From contig CAKJVC010000168.1 of NCBI GenBank assembly GCA_918026815.1, positions 62,001-126,000 on the forward strand: 64,000 nucleotides of DNA, read 5' to 3'. Source of the stretch: Chalara sp. BL73 (lineage: Eukaryota > Ascomycota > Leotiomycetes > Helotiales). Shown here in pieces: positions 33,126 to 45,785 of this stretch. The notes under the pieces are model-generated. The model made no database searches. It worked only from the letters and a program-made list of their open reading frames with translations, and had not been told where the DNA came from. A program made the position numbers and the translations under genes. Every line of letters begins with the position of its first letter. Positions within the stretch are counted from its first letter, which is position 1.

Positions 33126-35086
33126 ATGGCAGACCAAGTAGAGAATGCTGTTCTTACCCAAGAACCAGAGCCGCCTTCAGGGTCGGTTCAACCTGCACCT
33201 CCAAGGCAGCAACTGAACAGACGGGAAGTGGAGGCGCTAAAACCGGTCATTGAACTGCTTTATATTGAGCAGGGCATGACTGCTGCTGAAGTCATCGGGT
33301 TTCTTTCCAGGAACTACAACTATAATCCCACGTATGTCTTTTAATTCAGTAGTGCCCCATTTGAGCTCTTGGCATAGAATGAAGGTCTAAATATGGTCAA
33401 ATTTCATGCGATGCCTACCCAAGAAACTTTGATACTGAAATATTCACAGGAAGCGCCAATTCATAACATTGCAGCGAAGATGGTGTTTGAAAAAGAATAC
33501 CAGAGCGCATGAAAGGCAAAAGATCTTAGAAATCATTGACAATGGAGTTTCGTTAGACGGACGGGTGAAAAGTATACTTCTTAACACTGAAAAATTGAGA
33601 CGATGGCGTAAGGAGCTGGAAGTGAATAGAACTATAACTTCAAAATCAGGCTTAAAAGAAAAATACAGTATGTCCTTTTGACTAGTTACAGGCAGGTTAG
33701 GTCCTGATATGTCAATTTAGGCGACGATTTGTCATGGCAAGAACTTAGTCACAGGCAAAGCTTCATGTCAGCGAGTAGACTAAGCCTGTCTCGCCAGCCT
33801 ACATGTCCTACCGTTCTCCGTACGTCTGAAAACTTGCTGTTTAGCATTGATACGTACTTGGATGCAATGATCAAAGGTGGAAAATGGGACTTGACCGACA
33901 AAGCTATCGTTGCCTCCGGAGACAAGTCTTCAGACCTCGAAAGTTTCTTGCAAGACTCCCACACAGCAGTAAGGCTTTTAAGGGCGAAATCTTTCATTGA
34001 GGCACGGAAGATCCTTTCGAACGCTTGCGAATCCTTACGCAGTATTATCAAGTCGGAGCATCCTCAAACTCTAGAGTATCTGCTTATAATCTTTGAAACA
34101 CTTAGACGAGAATGCCTCGTTGAGGTTCTTGACTTAATCAGGGGCTACGCGAGCAAGCTGGCCGCTATCGTAGCTACACACGATCAATGGAAAGCTATCT
34201 GGCAGCTATTGGGAAATGTTGATACAAGCCAACTTGAAGGATTACTAGTCCTGTTGATAGAATGCGTCATTAGCGCGCTAGGAAGGAATCTAGGCCGCCT
34301 TCACCCACTTTTCCTGGAGATCCAAATGGGATATCTGTGCGTGAAGTCAAATGGAGATCTCGAGGGTGCGACAATAGCGATGAATCGACTTCTTTTGGAG
34401 TGTGAGCAAGCCCCAGGCATCGAGAAACAAAAGTGTAAGCCTTCTGCTCTTCAAAATCTTTGATCACTTTAAGGAACTAGTAATTCAAAGTCTGGCTTGA
34501 AAGCTTTGCCGGCCAATGTGGTTTGCCTGTATTCACTTTGGCATAACTTTGGGCTCCCGGCCCTTGATGATTCGGTTTTAGGATATTTCTGACCACGTAA
34601 GCAGACCAATTACAGATCATTGTAGCACACTCAGTGAGTCGATTCAATTATAGACTTGCTACTTTTCTTTGTTGGATGTAGAAGAATTATTGACGGTGCT
34701 GATCTGTTGGATAGTTAGTTGCACAGGGCCGATTTGTGGAGGCTAAAGCATTGATATCCATTTCCCAACAATTTGGAAGCCAAAGGCACTGTTTGACGCA
34801 AGAATTGTATGCTCTTGCACGCGCTCACCGAGGACTTGGAGAGCATTCATTGGCAGCAGCCAATCTGAGAGAAATTGCAGCTTTAAATATAGTAGCGCAA
34901 GATTTGAGACAGGCTGTAAGATTCCTGACAATTTTATACGAGTGGTACCAAGGTTGGGGGTGTCTGGAGGATGCTGAGAAACTAAAGGAGGAAGTCGACC
35001 ACCTGATAGAACGTGAAAAGACTAGTCAGAAGCAATCCGAGGTCCTCGAAGAAAGTGGAAGAATCAACATGTCGCACCACTGGTAA
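33126..35086 (+). CDS. Clr5-domain protein with helical repeat C-terminus
   Basis: Exons supported in phase: 33126-33331, 33450-33667, 33721-34432 and one from 34481 (intron 34433-34480); the final exon runs to a stop at 35084-35086. The N-terminus (about 30-95, across exon 1 and 2) matches the fungal Clr5 domain: LKPVIELLYIEQGMTAAEV, then RNYNYNPTKRQF and RRWCLKKN. The remainder is alpha-helical and resembles TPR-like repeats, for example YALARAHRGLGEHSLAAANL near the end. The Clr5 domain is named after a fission yeast protein needed for silencing at mating-type loci; many filamentous fungi have large expansions of unknown role. The splicing between about 34,570 and 34,735 is not resolved: the exon from 34481 meets a TGA and no clean junction to the last exon was found. 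Confidence 0.7.
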
Positions 35087-35275
35087 CCGCCCTGCAGAGT
35101 ATGGTTTAACCACCGCGCCAACCTAGAAAGAGGACAAACAGGAGCAATGTATAGAAATTAGAATTCTAGTACTAACCACCAGAGAGGATATGGTATAATG
35201 ATTAACTCACAATAGTCCATATACGATTATTCTTAGATAACAATTTGGCACTTCCAAAATTGGCGTTATTGGGCA
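35087..35275. other. convergent 3' intergenic region
   Basis: A 189-bp AT-rich spacer between two convergent stop codons; no gene seen. It must hold both polyadenylation regions. Confidence 0.5.
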
Positions 35276-36960
35276 TTATACGAGTGAATTCTTCCTGGCA
35301 CCGCAGACGCCGCACAATGCCACATCCCCCGCATTAATGAATACACTGTCTTTACATGTCGAGCTCGTACACCACCATGAATCGGGGACAAACTCTGGCT
35401 GTAGGACATTCGAGCAGACGAGGCAAGTCAGGGCTGTCAGCTGGTTCTCGACTGAACAAACAGGACAGAGGCTCTTGTGGGCTACTAGAGCATCATTCTT
35501 GAGCCTTTGAGTGGCAAAAGACTCCTCTTGAGCTATAGGTATAACTTGTATCGGTTTTGTTGAACTTGTCGATGTTAGGGCCATCCCTGAAGGGTTGGTG
35601 GACGGCTCAGAGGTTATTTCAAGAGACTTGTTGTCTTCGCTCTCTGTAGATTCATCCTCTATCTTAACCTGCTCGCTTGTTTTAGACAGACTGCTGTCAC
35701 TAAACTCCAGTAAGTCTAGTTCATATGAGAATGAGATGACTACGCTCGTCATAAACGAGAATAAGCACACGGTCCACCTACCTTGCACCCTGCTGCTTCT
35801 TCTTCTGTAATAGAGCCTCTGTAGGAAAGTCCCGGGCCTTGAAACCTTTTGAAATGAGCCCCCCTCGTGGTTGAGGAAAGTCGGCCGCCTGCAACTCCAA
35901 TAACTCCAGTTTTGCATTATTGTCATCCTTGTCCTCATCTTCACAGACTCTTACCATTCCTCGCCCATTAGAGTCTATTAGTTTTTTTCTAAATAAATTA
36001 AATCAGTATAGAAAACAAATCAATTATAGGGAATCATTGAACAAAGAGTACATACCCGTTTATGTCAACAGCATCATCTTCTTCCGTTTTAATTGCTATA
36101 TGATCGTCTGCCTCGCTCTCACTATCAGTCACAAGATCTTCATCTTTGATATGAGGATCCTTCTTGGATTCATCAAATCTAGCCAATGCGGCTGCGGCTC
36201 GCAGTTCCCTTCCTCTCTTGCTGCTCGCAACACGCGGTTTGCCGATCGGTCGCCTTCCATTCTCCAGCTTAACCTTCGTCTCGTCATCGGCGCCCAAAGC
36301 TTTCCCATTCTCGCCAAACTTCTTCTTTATTCTTCTCTCCTTTGCCTCCTTATATGTAATTTTCGGTTTCATTTTCCGTTTGCCGTTACGTCTCGACACA
36401 AAACCCCCACCACACATATGCTCAGGTAGAACCTCTCCCTCCCCTAATTGCTCATGAGAGAATTGGCCATTTTCAAGCAAGACTCCTCGGCCCCATAACC
36501 CGTCCCCAGTATATCCCTTCTCCCATAGCATCTTCATTTCGGTCGAGAACTCATTACGAACAGCCCAGAAAGCCTTCGAGTGATTCATTTGCTTATTATG
36601 TGCGAGTTCATGTATCATTACCATTTGTACAAATCGAAAAGGAAGCCATCTACCAGTAGTCGGCGACTTCAACACCAATTGGATGACCTCGCCATTATTG
36701 AAGTTGCGACCTAACACTGTTAGCCTAGTAGTTCTATATTTGTCTTGTAACGCACCCCAAAACTCCAGATTTGGTTCATACTCTTCTAGGGACACTACTG
36801 ATAGATGATGATGATTCATAATTGGCAAACATTGTGCGGCAATGCGCTCAAGGAAGTCTTTGGAAATCTGTTCTTCTGGGCCGGGACGTGGCTTGATGAA
36901 TACGATGTTCTTATTCGGTGCTAATTTTTTGGCATTAATCCTTTCCCACCCCAACGGCAT
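35276..36960 (-). CDS. WSS1: Wss1/Spartan-type DNA-protein crosslink metalloprotease (WLM domain)
   Basis: The start is placed at ATG 36960, giving MPLGWERINAKK, the usual Wss1 beginning; the frame upstream opens only with TTG. Exon 1 runs to about 36056. A second exon encodes an acidic segment. A third exon, whose start is probably within an intron ending TTTAG near 35700, runs to the stop at 35276. The WLM metalloprotease domain carries the zinc motif HELAH at about 117-121 followed by NKQMNHSKAFW; Glu118 is the catalytic base. The C-terminus has two CxxC-pair zinc fingers of RanBP2 type (CPVCSVENQLTALTCLVC, then WWCTSSTCK with CGVCGARK). Wss1 is DNA-dependent and cleaves proteins crosslinked to DNA; the acidic middle region probably holds SUMO- or Cdc48-interacting motifs. 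Confidence 0.85.
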
Positions 36961-37569
36961 CTTCGCGAATTTGGTTGTGTACAGGTTCAAAAACGGCGCA
37001 ATGTCGCTGAAAATATCGTTTGAAGTTCGATGACGAGGATGACGCGAAGGATAACACGCGGTCACGTGAAAAGTTGTATTCTTAAACAATCACAAAATTT
37101 CTCTTCCTTTGTTTAAAACCTATCATTTATCTCACTTATGCTGAGAGGATATTTGACTATACTCGTTGTACACTCAGTCACAGCATGAATTTTCTATAAA
37201 CTTGGGGCCTGTTCATTGGGATTGGTTTGTCCAACTCAAATACTCATTCTACTCAATCTACTCAGCTCCTGATGCCTTTTGGAACTGTTTTACACCGAAA
37301 CTTGGAGCGGAAGCGCGCATTTTTACAACATGTAAGCTCCCTACACTCAATATGGCTTTGATACATTCTCTTTGATAAAACCTGATATGCCAAATGGTGA
37401 CTCGGCACGAAGAATCATTATGCTTGACCCTCATTTTCATCTTCCTACTAATGTGACAAGTCTATATATCACATTGTGGCAGGGGAGCGGGCTTAGGCTT
37501 CAGATATTGCGGCATTCATATTATCTGAGCGAAGAAAGGCACCCTGGATATTTCGCTATGTGCGCTGCT
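36961..37569. promoter_or_regulatory. intergenic, upstream of WSS1 and 3' of the MFS gene
   Basis: About 600 bp, AT-rich. No convincing gene. The part next to 36960 should be the WSS1 promoter. Confidence 0.5.
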
Positions 37570-39027
37570 CTATAGACACTCATCTACTTTCTTTTTCTTT
37601 CTTCGGACTATCCTCCACAACTCCAACAAACATAAACTTGAAACTATACCAGCCAAGCCAGCAAAAACCTGTACATGGAGATACTTATTTACAGCACCAG
37701 GGCGACGCAGATAGAGAGCAATAACTTCTGAGACTAAAAAAAATCAGCACTAGTACTTCTGATTCCAGAACCATGAACGATGACTAACAGAGCGTAGGGA
37801 GAACGATTGTCAGCCAAGTAATTGATAGAAGAGATGGAACATGGGCAAGTCCGACTACCTCTACAGCGATTGGAGCAAGTGTCTAAGATAATAAGCCTTC
37901 TTTTCTTTGAATAAGGATAGGTATGCCTCACCATCCAGAATACTCCACTCATGGCGCCTGTAAGAATGGCAAAGAGTATCGTGACACCATATGTTTTTGC
38001 AGGAATCCATATCGCGAAGCAGATCAATCCAGAAAGAAAGGTAAAAATCCCGGAAGTCTCAATCCGGCCATATCTATCGCTGATCAATCCAATTAAAGGT
38101 CGACCGACTGCAGCTCCAACATTCAAAAATGCTGAAATTGCAGCTGCCTGTGATGAGGAAAGACCTAGCGACTTTGTAAAATCTGATACACTATATATCA
38201 AGGTGATATATCCGAGCATTGTGATAAACGCCCAAGAGAGAACTAGAAGGACATCATATCGCCTCAACAATTTAGTGTCGAATGCCAGCTGAGGAGGCCG
38301 TATTGTAGAGTTCCTGTTACGAAGGATGGCAACAGCAGTTGTATTCATGACTGTGCACATTGCAGCAGTAATCCTCAATGACCAGCCAAAAGAGACGTTG
38401 TCAATCATGGCTTGAATACCGAAGGAGAATATGATGCCACCAACACCAACGCCGGCAGATGAAATTGCCTGAGCTAGGCTTCGCCTTTTGGAGAACCATT
38501 GTGATATAACCGGCGAGCAAGGGACAAATATAAATCCCTGTCCAATTCCCAGAAGAACACCTTGCGTAAGATACAGATGCCAAATCCTCATGGAGAAGGA
38601 AGCAGTGATGAAGCCTATGCACTGAATGAAGATTCCTACAAGCATGGGAATTTGAGTTCCGAACTTCCTGACCAGAGGCGTTACAAGTGGTCCTATAGCT
38701 AGAGATATAGAAAATTGCAGGCCACCAATAAATGCATAGTCAAGTGGCCTGGCTTCCGGAAACATACCAGCACGCAGAAAGTGGGCGAGGTATACTCCGA
38801 AGGACTGGAGTTTGTTAGTCAATATCACCACGGTTCGGAACAATAATACGTGCGGCTGTCTGTCCCCAAGTGAAGGCATTGATGGTGAAAGACGCCCCAA
38901 CCTGACTCCAGGCTTTCGCTCCTCCATCTGGGGGAGGCTCTATTGTAGGCGACTCAAGTATGAAAGTTGAAGATGGAAGAGCTTGGTTCTCCTTTGCCAC
39001 CTCCTGTAACTCATCAGTCGCGGACAT
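37570..39027 (-). CDS. MFS monocarboxylate-type transporter
   Basis: The start is ATG 39027 (MSATDELQEV); the frame upstream begins with TTG. Exons are 39027-about 38850, about 38794-37932, 37882-37789 and 37733-37570; the last two junctions are clean, and the total is about 432 residues in phase. The acceptor of exon 2 is uncertain: a CAG at 38811 is the better site but out of phase with the best donor. The N-terminus has the PPPDGGAKAW motif typical of the fungal monocarboxylate-porter-like MFS family. Twelve hydrophobic segments follow, with GIGQGFIFVP and the loop ISDRYGRIETS. The tail is basic (RRKKKK). Substrate unknown; homologues include Mch-type proteins and transporters of secondary-metabolite clusters, but no cluster is seen here. 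Confidence 0.82.
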
Positions 39028-40128
39028 ATCGTATCTGGTGTTCAACGCAATAGAAACAAATCTTAAACGTTGCTACATTGCGTTTCACTGAAGAGAGAAA
39101 ACCGCTCTATATACTCATAAATAGAGAGAATGACACCTTATTACATAATGAGAAAGCCCTGACTTTCTGCGTTCAAAAGTGGGGATGGGGAATTCATGAG
39201 GACAATTGAAGAATGGGGCCGTTGTTCTTCAAGAAGATAAATATTATGCGGAAACTGCCTGTAAAGTCCTTGAGTGGCCTTTAGCCGTGGTTGTGACTCT
39301 ATTGGTTGATTGGTGAGTATCCCGCAAAAAGAGATAACAAGGGGCAGTCAATACGTGAAAAACGCACGAAACAGCACGACATCACCTTTCGTCAAGGGTC
39401 GGTGCCCAAGTATCGTTGTTCTTGACTGCTTATACAAGAATCTCAAAGGTGAGTCAACTATTTTGGAGAATTCGGATTCTCCTCGCGCGTTGCCAACAGT
39501 AGCGCAGGTGGGCTTGGAGCAGCAATGCGCGCATTTCCCACCCTTGCCATCAGATACTGTATACTTAGCCAGATTATTGAACAAGGTGCTTCACTATATC
39601 AGATGAGGCACGGACGCTTCTGCCAGGGGCCTTGCATCGATCTTGGGATTTCTTCTTGAGGGTTCGCTTAGGAAAGGGGCGAGGTAACCGCTTATTTACT
39701 TTAGCTCTTGCTCCTTGCTCATCTTTCAGCGCATCTCAAGCTTTTCCTAGTTAATATACAGGACTAATTCTAATCTTCCAAAAGAATGGGCTTAGTTTAC
39801 AGGTGTCGCAGACTTTATGTGACTGCCATGTAAGTACGAAGTGAACTCCGAGGACTTTAAGAAATTTAGTGCTTCGAAGGTGATATGGGCATGCCATACC
39901 TCACAAGCTACATAAATATAGTTTATGAGGATTGAAGTGCAAAGAATACCGGAAGAAGAGAGTGTTTTGCATATAGGGCTTTAGCCTGGGGCTAGATGGT
40001 TTCTCGCAGTAGAGCATGTATTGAAGATAATTCGTTTCCTTATTTTGACAAGGCACACATCGTTGAAAGATGGAGAGAATTACAGCTTTGAAGTAACCCG
40101 TGCGCCATACCCGCTATTCACATGATCA
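39028..40128. other. intergenic, no gene recognised
   Basis: About 1.1 kb that includes the promoter of the MFS gene and the 3' region of the peptidase gene. Open frames at 39310-39606 on both strands lack any recognisable content. Confidence 0.55.
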
Positions 40129-41970
40129 CTAATCAATTGAATCATCCCTTAGCGCAAACAATTCCTTCATGATGCGGTCCGTCCTGCTTCTTATAGCGTC
40201 ATGATACATCCCATTCGTGATATACTGCTTGCAGCTCTTCACCAAGCTCGCTGTACTTTGTGCCAGTTCGAAGTCCACATACATGTCATCAACGAAGGTG
40301 GCTGCATACAATGGTACGTCGTTCCGCGCAAGCTGCCATTCGTCATACAATTCCGGCCAACCCGAGTATTTGGCCAGGATATTTGCTACGTCGAAGAGCT
40401 TCTCAAGTTCTTTGGAGTTTTCGAACATGAAGGGATATATCATTTCACCGGCAAAGTAGAGTGGGAAATTACGGACGGCATTGGGAGACTGGGGTGATCC
40501 AGACAACCATTGAAATTCCCGTATTGACCTGCCTACATGCTCCGCTGCCCAGTTTGAAGCTTCGCGTTGGCAGTAGATGGCTTCGTGTAGAACAGCATAC
40601 AGAGGCGTGTCGTCTATAGAAAGGTCATGTTCAAGCAATGAAAGAGTAGGCTATGATTTGTTTCTTAGCGAATGCTGATAATATCGTGGTTACTCAGCAG
40701 ATATAGCCATGTCTAGAAACGACCGGCTATTGAGTTAGGGTATAGCTTACACGAGTGATGAACTGAAATTGAGATAAATCGGTTTTCATTCGCAAGATAA
40801 GTTCATGTACCCTATCAATTCCTCCATGTACTCCGAAACCTCGTCCCAGTGTCAAAAGACCTCGGACTGTCAATACACCACCTGATGGTAAAGTCAGACC
40901 ACCCTTACTTTTTATATGAAAAGCTAGACCTATGGATCGTCGTTAGTGCAATTCTCTGATTCTCGACTTCCAAAGGCCCAATTTCTCAAGGCAATTTGAA
41001 GTACACAACGCTGGCAAATACGCGAGGACTTCTGTTAGCAAAGGTGGTGTAAGGAGAGTGAGATCTACTGACTGTGCATTGTGTCAATATCCTCTGGATA
41101 TTTCTCATAGTACACCTTGTTTCTCTCAACCACTTTCTGATAAGTAGCCTGGTAGACCTGTTCCGCATTGTGCCCAACAGGCGCCAGACCACCCGATGTG
41201 AAGCATTCTCGAAGACCTTGAGGGAACTTCGAGAGATATGTGAGCACGCAAAACCCACCAAAAGATTGACCAAAAACACTCCACTTCTTAAGCGGTTCAG
41301 GATAGCTTTCGGTCAAGGTTTTCCGGATGGCCTCGCAATCCTTAACAATGCTATCTGCTCTGAAAAGCTTTAAATAGTCCGCTTGTCTGTGAATATCCCC
41401 TTGCAAGGCAAGAGTAGCTGCCGATACAGGGGTGCTTAAGCCTGTCCCTCGCTGGTCAAGATAGAGCATTTGGTAGCCTTTATTCAAGATGATGTCTGTG
41501 ATTGACATATCTTGGGGTGGTACACATGGACATCCAGGTCCGCCTTGGAGGTATACGAACCATGGCTTCTGTGATGACTTGCGTAGGTCGTCGTCGAGTT
41601 GGACGGCGGCAGGCTTCTCATGACGAATGACTGATCGAGCGAATATCTGGAGGAAACCCGAGGCAGGGTTTGAGTAGTCTTTAGGAACCTCAAATATGAG
41701 CTCTGAGACCTTCAACCTTCCTAGTACGGTATAAGCGCATACTCCAAAAAATATATATGGGGACGGAACATTGAAGTTTAGGCGTGTATATTATCCGATG
41801 ATGGATTTGAATCGGAAAGGTCCCTAATAGATAATATAGAGTTCACTAGCGTCGTTCAAATCCTCTAACTTTCAGAATATGGGCGTGGATCATTCCATCT
41901 CAGTGATTTGAAGATGTTGCTTACCAGGAATTATATGAGACTTGGTCTGTATCAATCGTGCAACAGTCAT
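40129..41970 (-). CDS. proline iminopeptidase-like alpha/beta hydrolase (S33)
   Basis: Five exons (41970-41925, 41720-41073, 41031-41005, 40929-40751, 40650-40129) join in phase to 473 residues. The short first exon gives MTVARLIQTKSHIIPG, the start expected for fungal prolyl aminopeptidases. Motifs include the oxyanion segment LQGGPGCPC, LDQRGTGLS and the nucleophile Ser in GQSFGG. The C-terminal part has ATFVDDMYVDF with the likely acid and NGMYHDAIRSR with the likely His. Exon 3 is only 27 nt. The family releases N-terminal proline from peptides and is usually cytosolic; no signal peptide is seen. The internal segment LPSGGVLTVRGLLTLGRGFG is typical. Confidence 0.85.
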
Positions 41971-42518
41971 TGTGCAGCCCAAAATATACGTAATTCGTAG
42001 AAAAGCGTTGACGAAAGCCGCTAGGCTTGATATATTAGCAAGAATATCGTGGAGAATTGATGGACGTCACGTACCTGAGGAGAGTGGGTTAAAATCATTC
42101 GCTCTGCTGTCAAACTAGCAACAGGCGAAGCAACTCCTGCCAACCCACAATCAAATCGGCTGACACCACCCGAATAATTCCATCATACGCACCGGCTTTG
42201 CAACACAAATGTAAGTTGGAGACTATTTGGTTTAAGTCTACCATTTTCTGAGCAAGCGTCTGTCCGAGAGAAATCTCCATAAAATTTAAGATCCAGACTG
42301 AAAAGCACGAAATTTTGAGGAAAGACTCTCGTTTTCTGCCAACTGTCACAATCCACCTAATATAAAACCACTCTCCAAGCTCTTAAGCAAATTTAAGCTA
42401 CAAATAGCTCTGGTTGTACACACTCTCATTAATCTTACTCTCTAGACTACTCACAAGTCACGTGGACCCATTGAAAAGACTCCAAGTTGGAAGAACCTTT
42501 AGCAATCCTTTTTACGAG
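41971..42518. promoter_or_regulatory. divergent intergenic region, peptidase / KEL3-type gene
   Basis: About 550 bp between divergent start codons; it must hold both promoters. A minus-strand open frame at 42110-42349 has no recognisable content. Confidence 0.5.
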
Positions 42519-44629
42519 ATGGGTAAAGATAAAAAATCCAAAGACGCCGCCAAGAAAGCCCTAAAAGCGGAGAAGAAGCAGAAGCAAGAAAAGAAAGGCG
42601 AAAAGAAAGAGAAAAACAAGGCCGCAAAAGCCAACGACTCCGATGCAGAAGATGTCGACCTGGATGCCGTTCTAGCAGAGTACGCCAAAAAGCAGGAGCA
42701 ATTCCTTAAGGTCACAGAAACTCCATGCGAACCACCGGTAGCCCGATCATCATCGACTTTGATTGCAAGCCCGTCGAACGATAACGAGCTGTTCTTATTT
42801 GGTGGTGAGTATTTCAATGGGGCGTTGGCGACATTCTTCAATGATCTGTATGTGTACTTGATCAATAAGGATGAGTGGCGCTTGATTACGAGCCCGAACA
42901 CACCCTTACCGAGGTCAGGGCATGCGTGGTGTAGGGGCGGGAATGCTGGTGGGATATACCTTTTTGGAGGGGAGTTTTCGAGTCCTAAGCAAGGCACATT
43001 CTATCATTATAATGATGTATGTGTTACAAATCACTAAGCATGTGGGAGTCTGTGCTTACATTTGAATAGTTTTGGCGCTTTGAGCCGTCAAACAGGGAAT
43101 GGACACGCATAGAAACTAAAGGGAAAGGGCCGACAGCCAGGAGTGGCCATCGGATGACATATTTCAAGAACTACATCATTCTCTTCGGTGGCTTTCAAGA
43201 CACCTCCCAAACCACGAAGTATCTGGCGGATCTCTGGATCTACGATACGCAAAATTTTGTCTGGCATAATCCAGTACTGCCTTTAGCGTCTCTAAAGCCA
43301 GATGCGCGGTCATCATTTACGTTCCTGCCTAATGAGAATGGGGCAGCGCTGTATGGAGGCTATTCACGAGTGAAGGCTACTATCACGGGCAAGCAAGTCA
43401 AGGGTGGCGGATCAGCTCAGCGGAACGTCTTAAAACCTCTTGTCCACGAAGACTGTTTCTTTCTCCGAGTAGCGCAGCCAGCTGCAGAATCTCCACTAGG
43501 CACTCCTCCAACTGTTAGATGGGAGCGAAGGAAGAAACCTGCAAATGCTCCAAACCCCGCTCGTGCAGGAGCAACAATGGCTTACCATAAAGGCCGAGGT
43601 ATCTTGTTTGGCGGCGTTCATGATGTTGAGGAGAGTGAAGAGGGCATCAATAGCGAGTTCTTCAATGGGTTATTTGCTTGGAATATAGAGAGAAACAGAT
43701 TCTTTCCTTTGTCATTGAGGAGGCCTCGGGCCAGCCAGCGAAAAACCCAAGGAAATGAGAGAGGAGGACGTCGAGGAAGAGGACAAGCAAACGAGGAAGA
43801 ACTTCTGCGCAATCTTGCCGCTCTTCAGACAGGAAAATCTCTCGCGGATGTGGACGATATGGAAATTGACACTCCAAAAGATGACGATGACGAGACCAAA
43901 TTCCCAGCAAAGGAAGTTCTCATGGAGTTTCCGCACCCAAGGTTCAATGCCCAGATGACAGTACAAGGCGATCAACTCTTTATATATGGAGGAACATTTG
44001 AGAAAGGAGATCGCGAATACACGCTCGACGAATTATATGCTTTAGATCTTGGCAAGCTGGATGGCGTGAAGCAGATTTTCCACCGTGAAGTTGATAACTG
44101 GCTTGGAAGCGAGGACGAAGAGAGCGACGAAGGAGATTCCGAAGATGAGGATGACGAGGAAGAAGAAGAAGAAGAAGATATTCCTATGACAGATGCAAAG
44201 CCTCTCCATTCCGAAAGCAAGAGAAAAGCCAAGCGAAAGGAGTTGGTTGACAGTGACAACATCTCAACCATCACCTCACCTCCAGAATCTGTTTTCGACG
44301 ATACCCCAGATGACGCTACAAAGGCTACACAGGAAGATGACCGACCACACCCCAGACCATTCGAATCAAGAAGAGACTTTTTCCAGAGGACTGGAAATGA
44401 GTGGCAGGAACTGCTGATGACAAGCTTGAGGTGGAAAGGGATTAAACCGGAGACCTTGTCTGTGAAGGAGATCAAAACCAAGGCTTTTGAGATGAGTGAG
44501 GAGAAGTGGTGGGATTGCAGAGAGGAAATCACGGCATTGGAGGATGAACAAGATGCTGCAGGCATCGGAGAGGTGGTTACTCTGGCTGATAGAGCGGAGA
44601 CTAGTGGAGGTGTTGGTCGGAGACGATAA
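42519..44629 (+). CDS. KEL3: Kelch-repeat protein, Kel3/KLHDC4 type
   Basis: Two exons (42519-43016, 43070-44629; a 53-nt intron with GTATGT and ATAG) give 685 residues in phase. The start is the ATG giving MGKDKKSKDAAKK; the frame continues upstream but without the family's lysine-rich beginning. Residues 1-50 are very lysine-rich. Kelch repeats follow, with double-glycine motifs (ELFLFGGEYFNG, GIYLFGGEFSS, YIILFGGFQD, GILFGGVHD, LFIYGGTFE). An extremely acidic Asp/Glu tract lies near residues 520-550. The C-terminus has the conserved segment with RDFFQRTGNEWQE, also present in KLHDC4. Yeast Kel3 is a cytoplasmic protein of unknown role. Confidence 0.9.
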
Positions 44630-44853
44630 TCGTTGGAAATCGAAAGTCCTAAGCCGTCCATTATGTCCAATTAATGTCCTCCATATGCGTAAATGATAGT
44701 TGAATAGCAGTGTAAACGTACTGTATTCTTTGTAGAAGTTCAATCAAGTTCCCTGGACTACGAACATGCTTCTCCACGCCTTTTAACAGCCAAACTTTGG
44801 TATCATATTCCCTCCTAATGCCACTTACTCCAGAAACACCATTTTCATGATCG
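44630..44853. other. convergent 3' intergenic region
   Basis: A 224-bp spacer between the stop codons of the kelch gene and the HIT zinc-finger gene; no gene seen. Confidence 0.5.
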
Positions 44854-45785
44854 TTAAGCGCCATACCTTGTAAAGCACTCCTCCTGATGGGTATTCAGGC
44901 ACTCCAAAGCACACACCCTTCCCCCGCATCTCATGCACTTCACTCGTCCCCAATACCCGCAGACCTCACAAAAATGTCGTAAAGGCTTCCTCATATCCTC
45001 GTCTGTCCAGCCCCCCTTAGCTTCATTATAGCTCAGAGGCGGAGCGGCAAGCAACTTCTTTATCTCTTCATCAGATGGCAATACCGGTACCTTTGACTTC
45101 AAAAGCGGGTTGTTATCTTGAGGATGTTCTGGAGGATCTAGGACAGCAGCTAGTATGAGAACTGGCGCATCGGCATCAGTCATGGGCGTGTCCTCCCTTG
45201 CTTCAGTTTTGACTGAAGTCGAAGCTTGGGGTAAATTTGAGGTCTTACGACCTGGCTTGAGCAATTCATGAGGATTCTTCTTCTTATGTGACCGTTTCGC
45301 AGGAGCCTCTGTTGCTGTTGGTGTTCCTCTGGAAGGTTGGGTCGTAAGTGGAAGGACAGGTTGTCCGCCCGCGGCAATCAGCGCTTCATAATCCGCCAGG
45401 TGATTTGCGAACGTCTTCTGTGACTGCAATATCTTTCTCACCGCAGGTGTAACTTTCCCATGGCTCACTACATATCTCTTAGCTTTCCATCCCCCTATTC
45501 CAGGAATACCACAAACTTACCTCTCCCAGCGTTATCACGATGCCGTATAGGCACTGGAATTGCGACTTCTCGATGATTTTCTCGATCTAGAGCAGCTAGG
45601 TCACGCAGGAGTTTCGCATCTTGCTTTGCGCTTGTGTCACCAGCTAGATCGGTGCGATGGCGCTTTCGTGATGTGGGCTGCAACGCTGCATGTGAGGCAT
45701 TAACGCCCGTGTCAGGAACATATGCCCATCCCGGCTTATCCGGTACTGTTGATATTGGAACTTCGCGCACCCCAAAATTTATCAT
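44854..45785 (-). CDS. VPS71: HIT-type zinc-finger protein, Vps71/Swc6-like subunit of SWR1
   Basis: Two exons (45785-45521, 45467-44854; intron 52 nt with GTAAGT and TAG) join in phase to 292 residues. The C-terminus is a HIT zinc finger with ligand pattern FCEVCGYW, KCMRCG, VCALEC and HQEEC, ending RYGA. The middle is lysine/proline-rich and disordered, and the N-terminal part has a basic nuclear-signal-like patch (SRKRHR). Domain position and length fit Vps71/Swc6, which helps the SWR1 complex deposit histone H2A.Z. Other HIT-finger proteins (Hit1, Bcd1) carry the finger N-terminally and are less likely. Confidence 0.85.

Noticed and set aside
39310..39606. Overlapping open frames on both strands
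   Set aside because: Neither has recognisable content, and both lie in the promoter/3' region of flanking genes.
42110..42349. Minus-strand open frame upstream of the peptidase
   Set aside because: No ATG context, no splice path into the peptidase, and the peptidase already has a good first exon at 41970-41925.
43972..44670. Minus-strand open frame of 232 codons opposite the kelch gene
   Set aside because: It is the shadow of the acidic Asp/Glu tract of the real plus-strand gene, which gives a serine string in reverse.
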